A stretch of DNA of 38,249 nt from Spirogloea muscicola (taxonomy: Eukaryota > Streptophyta > Zygnematophyceae > Spirogloeales > Spirogloeaceae): contig WELB01000011.1 in assembly GCA_009602725.1 (NCBI GenBank), positions 627,383 through 665,631 on the forward strand, given 5' to 3'. The first letter of the stretch is position 1, and every line of letters starts with the position of its first letter. The notes beneath the pieces were generated by a model. That model saw only the letters and a list, made by a program, of their open reading frames with translations, did not search any database and was not told the origin of the DNA. Below, piece by piece: positions 1 to 10,240 of the stretch. The translations under genes were made by a program, and so were the position numbers.

Positions 1-99
1 CGCGGGGGGCAAGCGCGGGCGCGCCAACGGTCGGGAGGGGGGGGGCAGGGGTTAACCCGGTGGGAGACGAGTTCGTTCCACTGGCAGTCGACGTACACG

Positions 100-625
100 G
101 AGCCTTTGGCTCGAAATGGCTTGACTTGCTCCACCGCCTGGCGCGGCGTGCAGCGGCCCGCCACCTCGGGCAGCAGGGCGAGCAGCCCGGCTTCAATGTC
201 GCCGGGTCCCTCGCTCAAGTACTCCGCATGCGTTTGGCCGTCTCGATGCAGCGGTCCCTTGCCTTCGCGGTTCACTTGCGCGCAGGCCGAGCTTTGGCGG
301 CGGCCTCCGGCTTCCGTCGGGGCGACGTCTTTCCGCCAGGTAGCTACTCGGACTTGCATCTCCTGACTAGAGGTTACTGAGCGTTACCGCGCGGGCTGGC
401 CGTGCTATGGCTGCTGCTTCCGGGTCTCGGCAGAGTGCCACTTCTCCTGCTCCGAGTTACTCTGATCTGCTATTGCTCACACGTGGATACTGAGCAGCCA
501 TCTGCATCTCCCTCTGCACCATCTTGCACTTTGTAGTGTAGTCCTTTTTCGGCACTTCTTTCTTTGGCTTTGAACATTGTCCATTCATTTTGGGTTGGCT
601 TTGCCAGCCCCTCTTCTCAATGGGC
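100..625 (+). repeat. Interspersed repeat family, composite copy
   Basis: In this orientation the element runs from a head (GCGCGCAGGCCGAGCTTTGG, then TACTCGGACTTGCATCTCCT and GAGGTTACTGAG) to a tail (TTGTCCATTC, GGGTTGGC and CCAGCCCC, then AATGGGCGAGCACC). A second partial head lies at about 395-495 (GCTATGGCTGCTGCTTCCGG through CGTGGATACTGAGC), so the copy is duplicated or nested. The head at 180-370 is closely mirrored by the reverse copy at 1210-1420. Confidence 0.65.
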
Positions 626-659
626 GAGCACCTTCCCTGGCTGATGTCTTAGTCCTAGT

Positions 660-800
660 CGTTTGCACTCAGGCTCCCTCAGACCTTGTCCATTCCTTTG
701 GGCTGGCCTTTTCCCAGCCACCAGTCAATCTGGCCGCGCTTCGCTCTCCCAATGGGGGCAAGGGCTGTGAAAACAAGCCCGAAAAAATGACAAAGATATT
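660..800. repeat. Interspersed repeat family, tail fragments in opposite orientations
   Basis: A tail in the forward direction (GACCTTGTCCATTCCTTTGG, GCTGGCC, CCCAGCC) is followed at about 752-800 by the reverse-direction tail motif (GGGGCAAGGGCTGTGAAAAC). The two form a rough inverted pair. Confidence 0.55.
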
Positions 801-1107
801 AAGTGGAAGAAGAGCAACCCCGCTGAAGCCTGCTCGAGGCAGGAAGTCTGCCGCTATTTAAGGGCGGGTGTAATGCCAACACCAAGTGCCTGCAGAGTGA
901 GCCCGTCGTAGACCCTAAAGCCCTCTTTGTACTTGGCCACTAAGGCCCTCCGTCCCCCAATATACACTTCTTTTGCCTCGTGTCAGCAAGTAGGAAGATG
1001 CGCAGTGCGCATGGAACAAAGTGAGGCCAATTCAAGCCAAAAGCATTGTTCAGGCAGAAACTAGTGCAAAAAGTACGGCTACATAAAAGGATACGGCAAC
1101 AAGAAAG

Positions 1108-1440
1108 AGCTCTTCCATCTAACGGCAGTGGCTGTGAGAGGCCAGCCCAGGAATTTGCATGGCCTGAAGGAGCCGGATGCACAGAAAGCAGGTTACTAGT
1201 CTCCAAGACGTCAGCAAGTTGGAGTACAAATCAGAATAAGTAGAGGGCGGAAAAGCGTTGTCCTGACAAAGCCCAGAGGCAGCAGCCAAGGCGCGGCCTG
1301 CACGCGAGTGGACGGCACATGCTAAGGACCGCTGCCGGGAGACTGCAAGGCGCATCCTGTACACCTGAGCAAGCAACTTGACGACATTGAAGCCGGGCTG
1401 CTCGCTTCGCTGCCCTTCGGCGGTGGGAACACAGCAAGCC
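1108..1440 (-). repeat. Interspersed repeat family, reverse copy
   Basis: Contains GGCTGTGAGAGGCCAGCCCA at the tail end, and the head as AGGCAGCAGCCAAGGCGCGG and GCACGCGAGTGGAC. It ends near CGGGCTGCTCGC, the reverse complement of the sequence near 180-200. Confidence 0.65.
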
Positions 1441-1528
1441 GCACAAGCCGCGACGAGACTTGCAGCCTGCCTCACCGGTGCCATCCGACGGCGGGCGCCC
1501 CCACGAACTCGGGGCCCGGCGTCCGTGG

Positions 1529-1855
1529 TGGACCTTGTCCATGCTTTCTGGGCTGACCAGTTACAGCCCCCGCCCCTTTGATAGAAGAAAGTGCTCGCCC
1601 ATTGAGGATTGAGGATTTGAAAGAGCTCGCTTTCTGTGAACGGCCAGCCCAGGAAGAATGGACTAGGTCCAAAGGGCCGAAAGGCGCCAGAATCACACAG
1701 CTATGCAAAAGACTACAGCGATGGGAGCTTAGTGACCCCGAGTCAGCAGCCGCAAGTCGGAGTGAAGTGCAGCTGGAAAAGAGGCACCTCGACGAGACCC
1801 AGAAGTAGCAGCCAAAGCACGGCCTGCACGCAAGTGCATTGCCTGAGCCAGCCCG
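1529..1855 (-). repeat. Interspersed repeat family, best-preserved reverse copy plus an opposed tail
   Basis: A forward tail at 1529-1580 (GACCTTGTCCATGCTTTCTG) abuts a reverse copy at about 1575-1855. The reverse copy reads GTGCTCGCCCATTGAGG, GGCCAGCCCAGGAAGAATGG, AGGTCCAAAGGGCCGAAAGG, CGAGTCAGCAGCCGCAAGTC and GCACGGCCTGCACGCAAGTG. It is the most complete unit I can follow, about 280 bp. Confidence 0.65.
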
Positions 1856-1980
1856 TTCATTTGTGTTACCTGATTTGTCACCTTAGTTTCTGTTTTATAG
1901 AATCTTCATTCCTTTTACACGTTGTACCCGGCTTGCTTTGGGCTTTTTTTCCACTTATGCGCACCTCGCTGTGCTGTGCG

Positions 1981-2023
1981 AGGTGCGAGGTGCACGGTGC
2001 ACAATTCCTTGCACCTCGCACCT
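1981..2023. repeat. Inverted repeat (14-bp perfect arms)
   Basis: Arm AGGTGCGAGGTGCA at 1981-1994 pairs exactly with TGCACCTCGCACCT at 2010-2023 around a 15-nt loop. A further CGCACCTCGC just upstream adds a competing arm. Confidence 0.85.
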
Positions 2024-2129
2024 TCACCCTTTACAGTCGTCTGCTGTGCATCTGCAGACACCCCGCACCTTTGGCTGCCGCTATTGGTTCTTCTAGTTTA
2101 GGACTCCTTTGCTCCTGCCAGTTATCCTT

Positions 2130-2300
2130 TTGCAGTTGCTGACTCGGAGTTGCTGAGTGGCTCTCTGTAGTGGACTCTCGCTTTGCTAAGAAATCTGTCC
2201 ACTCTTTGTTTTGGGGCTTCTTTGCAAATCCTCGTGCACCCTTTGGGGCTGTCATCCAGCGCCGTCTGTGGAAGAGCACCTTCTCTCAAAGTGCACGGGA
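2130..2300 (+). repeat. Diverged fragment of the same interspersed repeat
   Basis: Weak similarity: TTGCTGACTCGGAGTTGCTG (head end), then TTTGGGGCTGTCATCCAGC and TGGAAGAGCACCTTCTCT, which parallel the tail of other copies. The match is loose. Confidence 0.35.
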
Positions 2301-2618
2301 AGGCTTTTGTCAGAGGCTGCTCTCTTCCCCAGAACAATGGACAGTCAGGCGAGCAGCATCACAGAGGGAGAGAGGAGAGCAGCAAGCTGAGTGCAACAGG
2401 CAAGAGGGGCGTTGACAAGGGAACAAGGTGAGGTGGACGTTGGTGAAGAGGGAGACCTTTGCCTCCAGTAAAATGCTGTACGTACACAAGAGCACAGCTG
2501 AGGGTCATAGCAACCCGATGTATATCCAAAGCAGAAAAAGAACAAGACTGCAGTTGAGAGGACGTGTAAATTGTATCTGCAGATATAGTGGGACGATTCC
2601 TTCTTTCCTATCATGAAA

Positions 2619-2650
2619 ATAAGATTCAGTCCTCAAGGACTGAATCTTAT
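2619..2650. repeat. Perfect hairpin (15-bp arms, 2-nt loop)
   Basis: ATAAGATTCAGTCCT at 2619-2633, CA spacer, then AGGACTGAATCTTAT at 2636-2650. No open frame or known terminator context surrounds it. Confidence 0.95.
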
Positions 2651-2853
2651 CGGCAGACCATTCTTTATGCTCAAGCCACAGTGCAGTACACCAGGCAAGA
2701 ACTTAGAAACTACAGTCAAGAGCTTCAAATGTAAGTGGCGTGTATGCATCCGGTCAATGGCTCTGCAGGTGGGCGAATCTGACGGGTTGAGAAGATGATC
2801 TGCAAGTCAATGTCCACAAGTGGAACAAGCTGGCAACAAGCACTGTATGAATG

Positions 2854-2883
2854 TTGTGGGCAGACAGGCCTGTCTGCCCACAA
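2854..2883. repeat. Perfect 30-bp palindrome
   Basis: TTGTGGGCAGACAGG is followed at once by CCTGTCTGCCCACAA, with no spacer. It lies 2 nt before a CA-rich microsatellite and about 200 bp from the hairpin at 2619. Confidence 0.95.
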
Positions 2884-2885
2884 TT

Positions 2886-2922
2886 TCACACACACACTCA
2901 CACTCACAATCTCACAATCTCA
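2886..2922. repeat. CA/CT-rich microsatellite
   Basis: An imperfect CACACA run passing into repeated CTCACAAT units. Confidence 0.8.
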
Positions 2923-3257
2923 GTATGTCAATATGGCATACTGTACAGCCATTGTTTGTGATGGTCAGCGCGGCAAGGCCAATGAGTTGAGGAAGTTCTC
3001 ACCAATCGCAGTAGAAGATGTGATACTAAGTTTTCAGACTGGTTTACTAATCAGGTGTATCGATGACAAGGTTGTATGTACGGGCTTCTAAAGGAAGCGC
3101 GGCACGCTCATGAGCAACGGCGATGCCAAAGAGGCTCACGGCAGTTAGGCTCACTAAGAGCAGTTGGCATGGGAGCTTATGAGCATGCTGGAGAAGGTTG
3201 GATTAACACCCACAGAAGTAACTTAAAGTCTGACCTAACTTTGCGGAGCTCGGGCTG

Positions 3258-6200
3258 CTATTGGTGACCATTGGCCAATGGAGGCTGGCAGCTGCTGCTC
3301 TCCTGCCCTCTCCGGAGCTTCCAGTCCTGTATCATGCTCCGCAGCGCATAGTTGGGCATAAGCGTTTTGTGCGGCAGCTCACAATTCGTCATGGGCGACG
3401 TATCATTGCTGCTCAGCCACGTGGCAATGGCCACACGCTCGTACGTGTGGCCATCAGCCGCGAGCACAGGATCTCGCATTACGTCCTGGGAGCACGGGCA
3501 CAATTCTCCGTTTAGGTTTACCAATTTGTTTGCAATATTTGCTTTGAGCCTAATGCCAAAGTCCCACAATTTTTGTTCACAAGCTGTCGCTAGTAATGTA
3601 TCAGTCATGCCAGATCAACATCTCGTCACTCATAATGAGGCAATGCAAGTTACCAGTCATTTCTCAAGTACCTAAGCAGCAACTTCCAGAGGTCAAGCCT
3701 GAGGAAGTCTCGAAATATTGCCCCTTACCTGCGTTATAGGGCACAAGAAGTATGCGTTGAAACTGCTGGCAAGCGGGAAAGTGCGCTGGGCAGGCGCCTC
3801 CTTATCAGCGGCTTCCTTGGCAGTCGTGCGGAGGGCGTCAAGGCGAGCCATGACGCTTGCAAGCTCTGGACGGTCCTTGCGCCGCATCGTTACACACTCA
3901 AGCGCAAGAAGAGCCAGCTCCAGCGCAAGATTGCGGGGCCACTTGCCGCTCGCCGGGTCCAGGACACTCTCCAGATTGTCCTTCTGTACGGCGTCTTCCA
4001 CCTTGTCCATGACCTGACCCGCACGTGCAGTAGCAGCTGTCATCTCTCGGGCAAGGGGAAATGAATGACCCTATTCACAATTTGGGGCACATATTAGGAC
4101 AGACTAACTTTTCCAGACTACATCAGAAGGACTCAACATGTGGAACGATCTTAGAAGGAACAAAGGTCTCGATATACGACCTGGACTTTCCCGGTAAGCA
4201 GCTGGAGAAGCACAACCCCGAGGCTGTAGACATCAGACTTGGTGCCCCACCGGCCCGTCATATAGAACTCGGGGTCCACGTATGCAAGCGTGCCGACCGC
4301 ATGGGTCTGTGTCACGTGCGTCCGCATTGTCAGCTGGCCAGTGATGCCCGGCATGAGCTCCGCCATGCCCACATCCTGCAACAACCAACATTGGGGCCCT
4401 CATCAGCACCAATGATAAAGAGATCAGACATCCACATGGGCTTGATCAACCAGAGGATAAGATGTCGTAATTGTCAACAGTCCTCAAGAGACAGGCTCAC
4501 CGCAAGCTTCCCCACGAGATTTTGATCCAGCAATATGTTTGCTGCCTTCAGGTCTCTGTGGACGATGGGCGGATTGTTACTGTGAAGGAAGACGAGCGCT
4601 GACGTAACCTGGCAGCAGGTGCAACCACCCCACAGTCTTGTGAGCATTGACGTCAACAAAGCACTTGAGATTACTTCTGCAGAGTCATCTTGACATGCCT
4701 ACATGCTGGAGCTAGGTTTAGTGACTTGGCCAACTTATGACTTGGCCAACTTCCAGGTGTAAATGACCACCAAACATGCTTTTACACCAGGGCTTTACGA
4801 AGGCCATAGTTGTCACGCTCTGTGACCACAGGACGAAAGAGGAAGAATTTCAACGAAGCCAATATGTTCTCATACCTCTGCTGCAACACGTATCCTGGTG
4901 TACCATGGCAGGGCTGCCTGACCAGTCAGGTGCCCTTCCAGATTCCCATTGGCACAATAGTCATAGACTATGGCAAAATGGCACGAGCCATCATCTGTTG
5001 CTTCGACGCAGCAGCCCAGAAGCATGACCAGATGGGGGTGCTGAATGCGCCCCAGCATCTCCACCTGACAGACTCGACAGTGACCATCAGTCGTCTTTGG
5101 CATAAGTGAGACGGTCCACTGATACGAGCTAATGCTGGAAGTGGGAAGCTGTAAGATTAACCAAATCAAAGCCACATGATGTTAAGAAGTACCTCATGTT
5201 GAAACTCAGACCTTCCCTCAATAGCATCTGTGCTCTTGAGGACTTTAATAGCAACGTCTGTATGGTGCAGCCTGCCTTGGTACACCCAGCCATACCCGCC
5301 CTCTCCAACCTTGTGCTTGTCGTTGAACTTGTCGGTAGCAGCCTGGAAAAGATCAGGCACTTGGAGCTCAGGCCTCTCTGCTGGAGAAGTCAAAGTGCTC
5401 GTTGCTTGTGCTTATGGGAACACTAGATAAGAAAGTGCTTGTGCCCTGGTCATACCAAGCTTCATATCGTTAGGCTAATATGTCAAGCACCTGGAGCTCC
5501 TCCCACGTGTACGTGCGGTACCGCCTTTGCTGGGAGTTGAGGAGCTCCTGCCGGGTATTCTGCGCGAGCGCTTCAGCTTCCTCCCGCAGCTTTGCCTGGC
5601 TCTCAGCCAGCGTCTGTGCGGCCCGCGCAGCCGCCATGGCCTCCATGCGCATTCGGCTCTCCTCTTCGGCCAGCCGCCGCGCTTCCTCCGCAGCCTGCGT
5701 CGCCTCCTTGGAACGCTCCATGGCTGCTGCAATCTGGTCTTCCTGGGTCTTGGCCTGCACATTGAGGCCAGGAATGCCAAGTGATGTGAGCTGTCCCAAA
5801 GGGCTGTTGTGTCGCTGTGTAACAATCAACTCTCTTAAATGGATGCAGGAGAGCATCTCTTATGCTTGGTCCAAGTAGCTCATACATGTATCATCCTAGT
5901 GAGGCACATTGTTGAAGAAGTCATTATCACTGAGAGGATGGTGGAGTAGACATGGAGCTGCTGTACCAGCACTTGCGCGCACTCAGCCGCCTCCTCTGCA
6001 CGCCGCCGGTGCTCCATTTGCTCAAGAGCCTCCCGGCGGAGCTTGTTAGCTTCCAGCTCTGCCTGCATTGCACGGGCCAGCGCCCTCTCCATCTCCTGCT
6101 TCTGATGAAGCCATGAAAAGGATTGGTGCCCTTCAGAGGCCGCACAAAACTTGCTGTTAGATGAAGTGTTTTTAGGTCTATTGACACACTTCATGAATCT

Positions 6201-8149
6201 ATTGAAGACCATCGTTGAATTTGAAGGCTTACCTGCTGAGAGTAGTAGGACTGGACTTGTGCCCAGAGGGAGTCTTCTGAGCCCAGCCCCACATTCAGGT
6301 GGCCCAATGGGGGATGGCTCAATGGGGGTGTCGAGGTTGGAGGCAGCGTTCGCAACGGCGACAGGGCGGGCTCCGGGGTGAAGTGCGCCGGGAATGCACT
6401 GGGTGGTGTTAAGCTTGCCGTTGAGCTCGCTGTAAGATCATGGAGGCTTGGCAGAGCGCTGTACAAACCCAGAAGCGATGGGGGCTCAGAGGGGGCTTGC
6501 ACACCCAGCTGCTGCAGTCTTTCAATCTCCGTGGAAAAGCCCTGATAAACCGGCGGAGCGGTGGGCTGGCAGTCTGAAAGCTCCGCCGTGGACCCAAGCG
6601 ACGAGCTGCTGCTGTTGAGCAGCCCTGCGTCAGGCTTCGCAGCCGGCAGATCCTGCCCGTAGTGCAGGGTGTTGATGACAGGGTACAAGCTCCCCGGTGG
6701 CGAGTTTGCCAGCGGTGCGCTGCCTCTAGGCAACGCTCCAGGGGTCACAGGAGGACCCCTGGCAGGTGACGACGTATTTAAGTCCAAGGAGGAGCTAAAC
6801 TCGCCAACAAATGAACCTGTACAGACGCAGCACGAAGCATACAGAGCACCAGCATTTCACCGTCATTAAGGAATAAAGTCACGGAACGCTCCATGCATAG
6901 CACTGTGCTTCCATCACACAATAAGCCCTGAGCTGTTCTTGCTGCGTGCTGGCGATGCAACCAGCCATGCAGCACCTGGCAGGGACACCTCAGACATGAC
7001 AGAGGACGTCCGTGATATTGTTGGGCTGCCCACAGTGTTGCTATTGGATGGTGCTGGGCTGCTGGCTGTGGACGAGTCTTCTAGCTCCGCCAGCATCGAA
7101 GCAGAGTCGGCGAGCGATGGCAGTTCCTGCACAGCACGCCCGCCCTGGATCGCGTACAAGCAGCAGGTCTCTGGCCTGTGCAGCCCACAGTATGTCACTG
7201 TTGCTCCGTGCCTGCCATGTGTGCAAAGCCAAACCGCCATTGAGTACAATATGCAAACATGACAAGGCTACTCTGTGGACCTAAGTGCCAACATATCTGC
7301 TTATCAGACCATGTGCAGGACTTCAAGTGTGCAGGCACATTGGGATATGCACTGGCTCTGGCTTTTGCCTGGCCACGCGTAGAAAGATGGTCAGGCTGGG
7401 GTCTGACCTCTTGAACATTGTGGATTGCTTAGCAACCATGACGAGGCGCGTGACACCCAGCTGCTTGGCCTCCGCCACGATGCCCTTGGCGCGGTTCTCG
7501 GTGCACACTGGCCTCAGCTCCACAGGGATCTGCAGATGAGCACGGGCGCCTCAGAAGCGCCACGGAAGAGATGCAGCCAGGTCGTCTTTGCACGCGAGGC
7601 CACTGTCAGCGTCTGCATTGCGCACATCCATGCAGCGGTCAGGAGAGAGGGCGGTGCTGGTTTAGTGTGCACCTGCACGGCCGCAAAGTCGGCACGGTAC
7701 TTGTGAAGCATTGGCGCAACGACGGTGGTGAGGTGGCCGGCAAGCTGCATCTTGTTGGCGCTGGCCACGGGGCAGTTGGCTCCCACTGTGAGCAGCGGGG
7801 GTGCCATGAGCAGCTGCAGATGTTCAGGGCCTTGCTAGGGACCTCTGAACGAGCTTGCGAGTGTGATGACGCAAATGTGGGCCAGCAGCAGATGGCTATG
7901 TAATGAAGAATCACATCGGTGACAGACGGCAGCCGCCAGTCAGGGAGGCTGCAGAGAGGCGGCAAGAGTGCGGGAGAGGGAGCAGGGCCTCTCACAGATG
8001 TTGATCTTGGTCACAGCGTGTACGAGGAAGACCTTGTCGCCGCGGTCGCGGCGGTAGAGCCCCGCGCGCTGGAGCCACAGCGCGGCCTCCCGGGAGGAGG
8101 CGCGGTCGCTACCGACGGCCACCGCGATCACCTCGCGCGGCTGAACCAT
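3258..8149 (-). CDS. USP-coiled-coil-protein kinase-U-box protein (plant PUB / RLCK-IX type), 13 exons
   Basis: Probable cytoplasmic kinase fused to an E3 ubiquitin ligase. Exons, 5' to 3': 8149-7996, 7830-7673, 7529-7408, 7175-6976, 6816-6233, 6101-5952, 5754-5491, about 5375-5193, 5064-4876, 4608-4501, 4375-4187, about 4043-3729, 3485-3258. All phases agree and give about 947 aa. The order is a USP-like domain (about 1-165), a Ser/Pro-rich linker (170-395), a Glu/Ala/Arg coiled coil (400-535), a kinase (555-815) and a U-box (868-935). Visible kinase residues are the GEGGYG loop, VAIK lysine, HRDLKAAN (Asp about 687) and DVG in place of DFG, which is usual in this plant family. The U-box shows CPITQ-DVMRDPV and DGHTYER. 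The TAG stop is at 3258-3260. The first ATG opens directly into the USP strand VIAVAVGSD. The acceptors at 7830, 5375 and 4043 are the least certain. Plant relatives (Arabidopsis PUB32-35 and PUB50-53 group) share this order. Substrates cannot be inferred. Confidence 0.9.
4722..4753. repeat. Short tandem duplication in a kinase-gene intron
   Basis: The block TGACTTGGCCAACTT occurs twice in tandem, inside the intron between exons 4876-5064 and 4501-4608. Confidence 0.8.
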
Positions 8150-8832
8150 TGCTCAGGACAATGGCCCGGAAAGGTAACGCGCAGCTTGCGGCTACGGCCG
8201 CCGTCAGCCGAGAAGACACGAGAGCCGGCGCCGCCGAGCAGCCGCCGCCGCCTTGCCGCGGGGCGCGCCCTCGCGGCGGAGCGGCGGCGGCCGAGTTAGC
8301 GATAGCGGACGCGAGCTTGGGGCGACGAGATGGGAAGGTGGGGAGAATGAAGCCCCCTCAGGGGCGTCAAGGCAGCTTCCGCGCAGCTTCCTCCCCGCCG
8401 GGCAGGGGGAGCCCTTAAGCGCCGCCGCCCCCTTTACCGCCCGCCCGCTCATGGGACTCGGTTAGCGACACCCCACCTTCGCGGCGCCGGTGCTACCGCT
8501 GCTACCGCCACGTCCCGGCGTCGCCAAGCCCCACTAGGAACGGCCGGGGTGCGGCCCGTCGGAAGGGCCCTCCTCTAAAGGGAAACTCACCACCTATAAC
8601 GCACTTCCATTCTGCCCCCGCCGGCTGGGAAGGAATCTCCCAGCGCCGACGTGGCGGTTGCGGCCGAGATTCCCCCCCGTCCGGTCAACGCAGGGTCGTC
8701 CCCATTGGGCCCTCCTGTCGCACTTTCGGCAAACCTTTCGCTTCCACTTCCCGCCAGAATCTTGCAGCCGCTGCTGACTCGGCTTGCCAGCATGCCCGCG
8801 ACACGCGCACCCGGCAGCGCCGCGCAGCCTAT
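8150..8832 (-). promoter_or_regulatory. GC-rich upstream region of the kinase-U-box gene
   Basis: The 680 bp upstream of the ATG at 8149 are strongly CpG-rich with short CCG runs and no convincing coding frame. The transcription start is probably here, with 5' UTR. I see no clear TATA box. Confidence 0.45.
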
Positions 8833-8860
8833 AACCTAACCCTAACCCCCAACCCTAAAG
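8833..8860. repeat. Telomere-like block (CCCTAA type)
   Basis: Degenerate run AACCTAACCCTAACC followed by AACCCTAAAG, about 690 bp upstream of the kinase-U-box start codon. Confidence 0.75.
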
Positions 8861-8924
8861 CCACTTTCTTCCTCTTTTCCCCCCCAGTATCCCCTGTTGA
8901 GCAGCGGCAGGTCAGAGAAACTAG

Positions 8925-9045
8925 ACTCCGGGTAGCGGCTGCTCGCCGGAGTCGCTGTGTGCTTCAGTGATTCTCTGGCCCCTTTGACATGTATTCATTC
9001 TTTTTCCTGGCCACTTACAGCCATCGCCCTCGACTGGATGAGTCT
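8925..9045 (+). repeat. Interspersed repeat family, forward tail
   Basis: TATTCATTCTTTTTCCTGGC, then ACAGCCATCGCCCTCGACTG, matching the tail of other forward copies. Confidence 0.5.
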
Positions 9046-9225
9046 GTGTTTCGTTTTGTTTCCCCCAAACGGGGGGTGCGTTGTGAGATGGGGGTGCGCT
9101 GAGAAAGAAGTGGGCAGCAGCTAGTACATAGGGGTCGAGGGTGTGAAAGCAACCCCACAGAGAAGAAAGACTCGTCACAAAAGAGTAAATTAGGTCCAAA
9201 GGAGACCGAAAAGTGAGCTCATACT

Positions 9226-9540
9226 GTTAAGGCGAGGGCTGTGAAGAGCCTGCCCAAGGAGACATGGATAAAACGGTCCAAAGGCGCCGGACAATGTTGA
9301 AGCACTCACTTGGCAGCTTGACCAACACATAGAAAAGTAGTCTTTCTTAGAGGGCGAGGGCTGCGAAGCCCAGCTCGAAGAGAATGTACAAGGTCCGAAA
9401 GGGCCGGAGAGTGCTAAGATATGCAACAGTTGAAGTGTTACGAAGGATGGCAACTTGGTAACCCCAGGTAAGCAGCCGCAAACACGAGTATGCCAGAAAG
9501 CACCTAGATCTCAGAGCTCGCCCCGACGCTTTACCTCCGG
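9226..9540 (-). repeat. Interspersed repeat family, two reverse tails in tandem
   Basis: The first unit begins GGCGAGGGCTGTGAAGAGCC at 9232 and the second GGGCGAGGGCTGCGAAGCCC at about 9353. Both continue into a GGTCCAAAGG or GGTCCGAAAGGGCC segment. The second extends to TAAGCAGCCGCAAACACGAG. Confidence 0.6.
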
Positions 9541-9755
9541 GGCTGGTCTCTTGCAGCCACCGTCATCCTTGGAGGAGTGTAGCTGTCCAGGAGCTCATGT
9601 GGGGGCTTGGGGTTCCCTCTCGCCCGACATGGTAACACAGTGGTGGAACATTTCGCCAAGCAGAAGAGGAGAGGCCCCCCCTCTATGTACGGTAATGGCT
9701 GTCGAGTGGCTAGCCAGAGCAAGTAACACAAAGGTCCACTTTCAGGCTCAAAGGG

Positions 9756-9784
9756 TGGGCAATCATCCTTTGGATGATTGCCCA
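9756..9784. repeat. Perfect hairpin (13-bp arms, 3-nt loop)
   Basis: TGGGCAATCATCC, TTT, GGATGATTGCCCA. It lies directly upstream of a forward repeat copy. Confidence 0.93.
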
Positions 9785-9839
9785 GTGCGAGAAGAAATGG
9801 CACTATTCAGCAGGAGTGGTCCCCCCTTCACAAGTTCCT

Positions 9840-10240
9840 GCAGCGACGAGCTCAGCTGGCCCTCTTAGTTGCTCGAGCCCACGAAGGCTGCAATTCGCTT
9901 ACCACGGGCCCTCCAGTATCGCTGCAACACTTCATAGCACAAGCGTTGCATCTGCGTGCCGGCTGCGCTGTGGCTGCAGCCTCTGGCTCTGACCAGGGAA
10001 TTCACTACTCGGAGACTAGTTTCTCTGACCTGAGGCTGCTCAGTAGTGGATATTGAGCACCCAGTGGCCACTTGAGGCGCTGTGTTCTTCAAACGCTTTT
10101 CTGGCCACCTTTCGAACTTCGTTCGTTCCACATTCTTTTCCTGGGCTGGCCAATCCCAGCCATCGCCCTCTACTGGAAGAGTCTTTCTCCCCTTCGAAAT
10201 TCATCTTCTTCCCTTCAAGTGGAGAAGTCATACTAAGAGA
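9840..10240 (+). repeat. Interspersed repeat family, near full-length forward copy
   Basis: The head (GTTGCATCTGCGTGCCGGCT, GCAGCCTCTGGCTCTGACCA, GTGGATATTGAGCACC) joins the tail (TTCCTGGGCTGGCC, CCCAGCCATCGCCCTCTACT, GGAAGAGTCTTTCTCC). The order agrees with the reverse copy at 1575-1855. Confidence 0.65.

Larger units (their letters stand above)
1..3257. other. Gene-free region rich in repeats
   Basis: I see no gene here. Open frames at 60-380 (+) and 1119-1484 (-) resemble each other only because both read through copies of the same repeat. Content: several copies of one interspersed repeat family in both orientations (100-2300), a hairpin at 1981-2023, perfect palindromes at 2619-2650 and 2854-2883, and a CA-rich microsatellite at 2886-2922. 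From 2923 to 3257 I see nothing specific; this is presumably 3' flank or UTR of the kinase-U-box gene. Confidence 0.7.

Noticed and set aside
60-380. 106-residue plus-strand protein resembling a minus-strand frame at 1119-1484
   Set aside because: Both read through inverted copies of the interspersed repeat. I found no domain, and the copies differ in ways that do not suggest protein selection.
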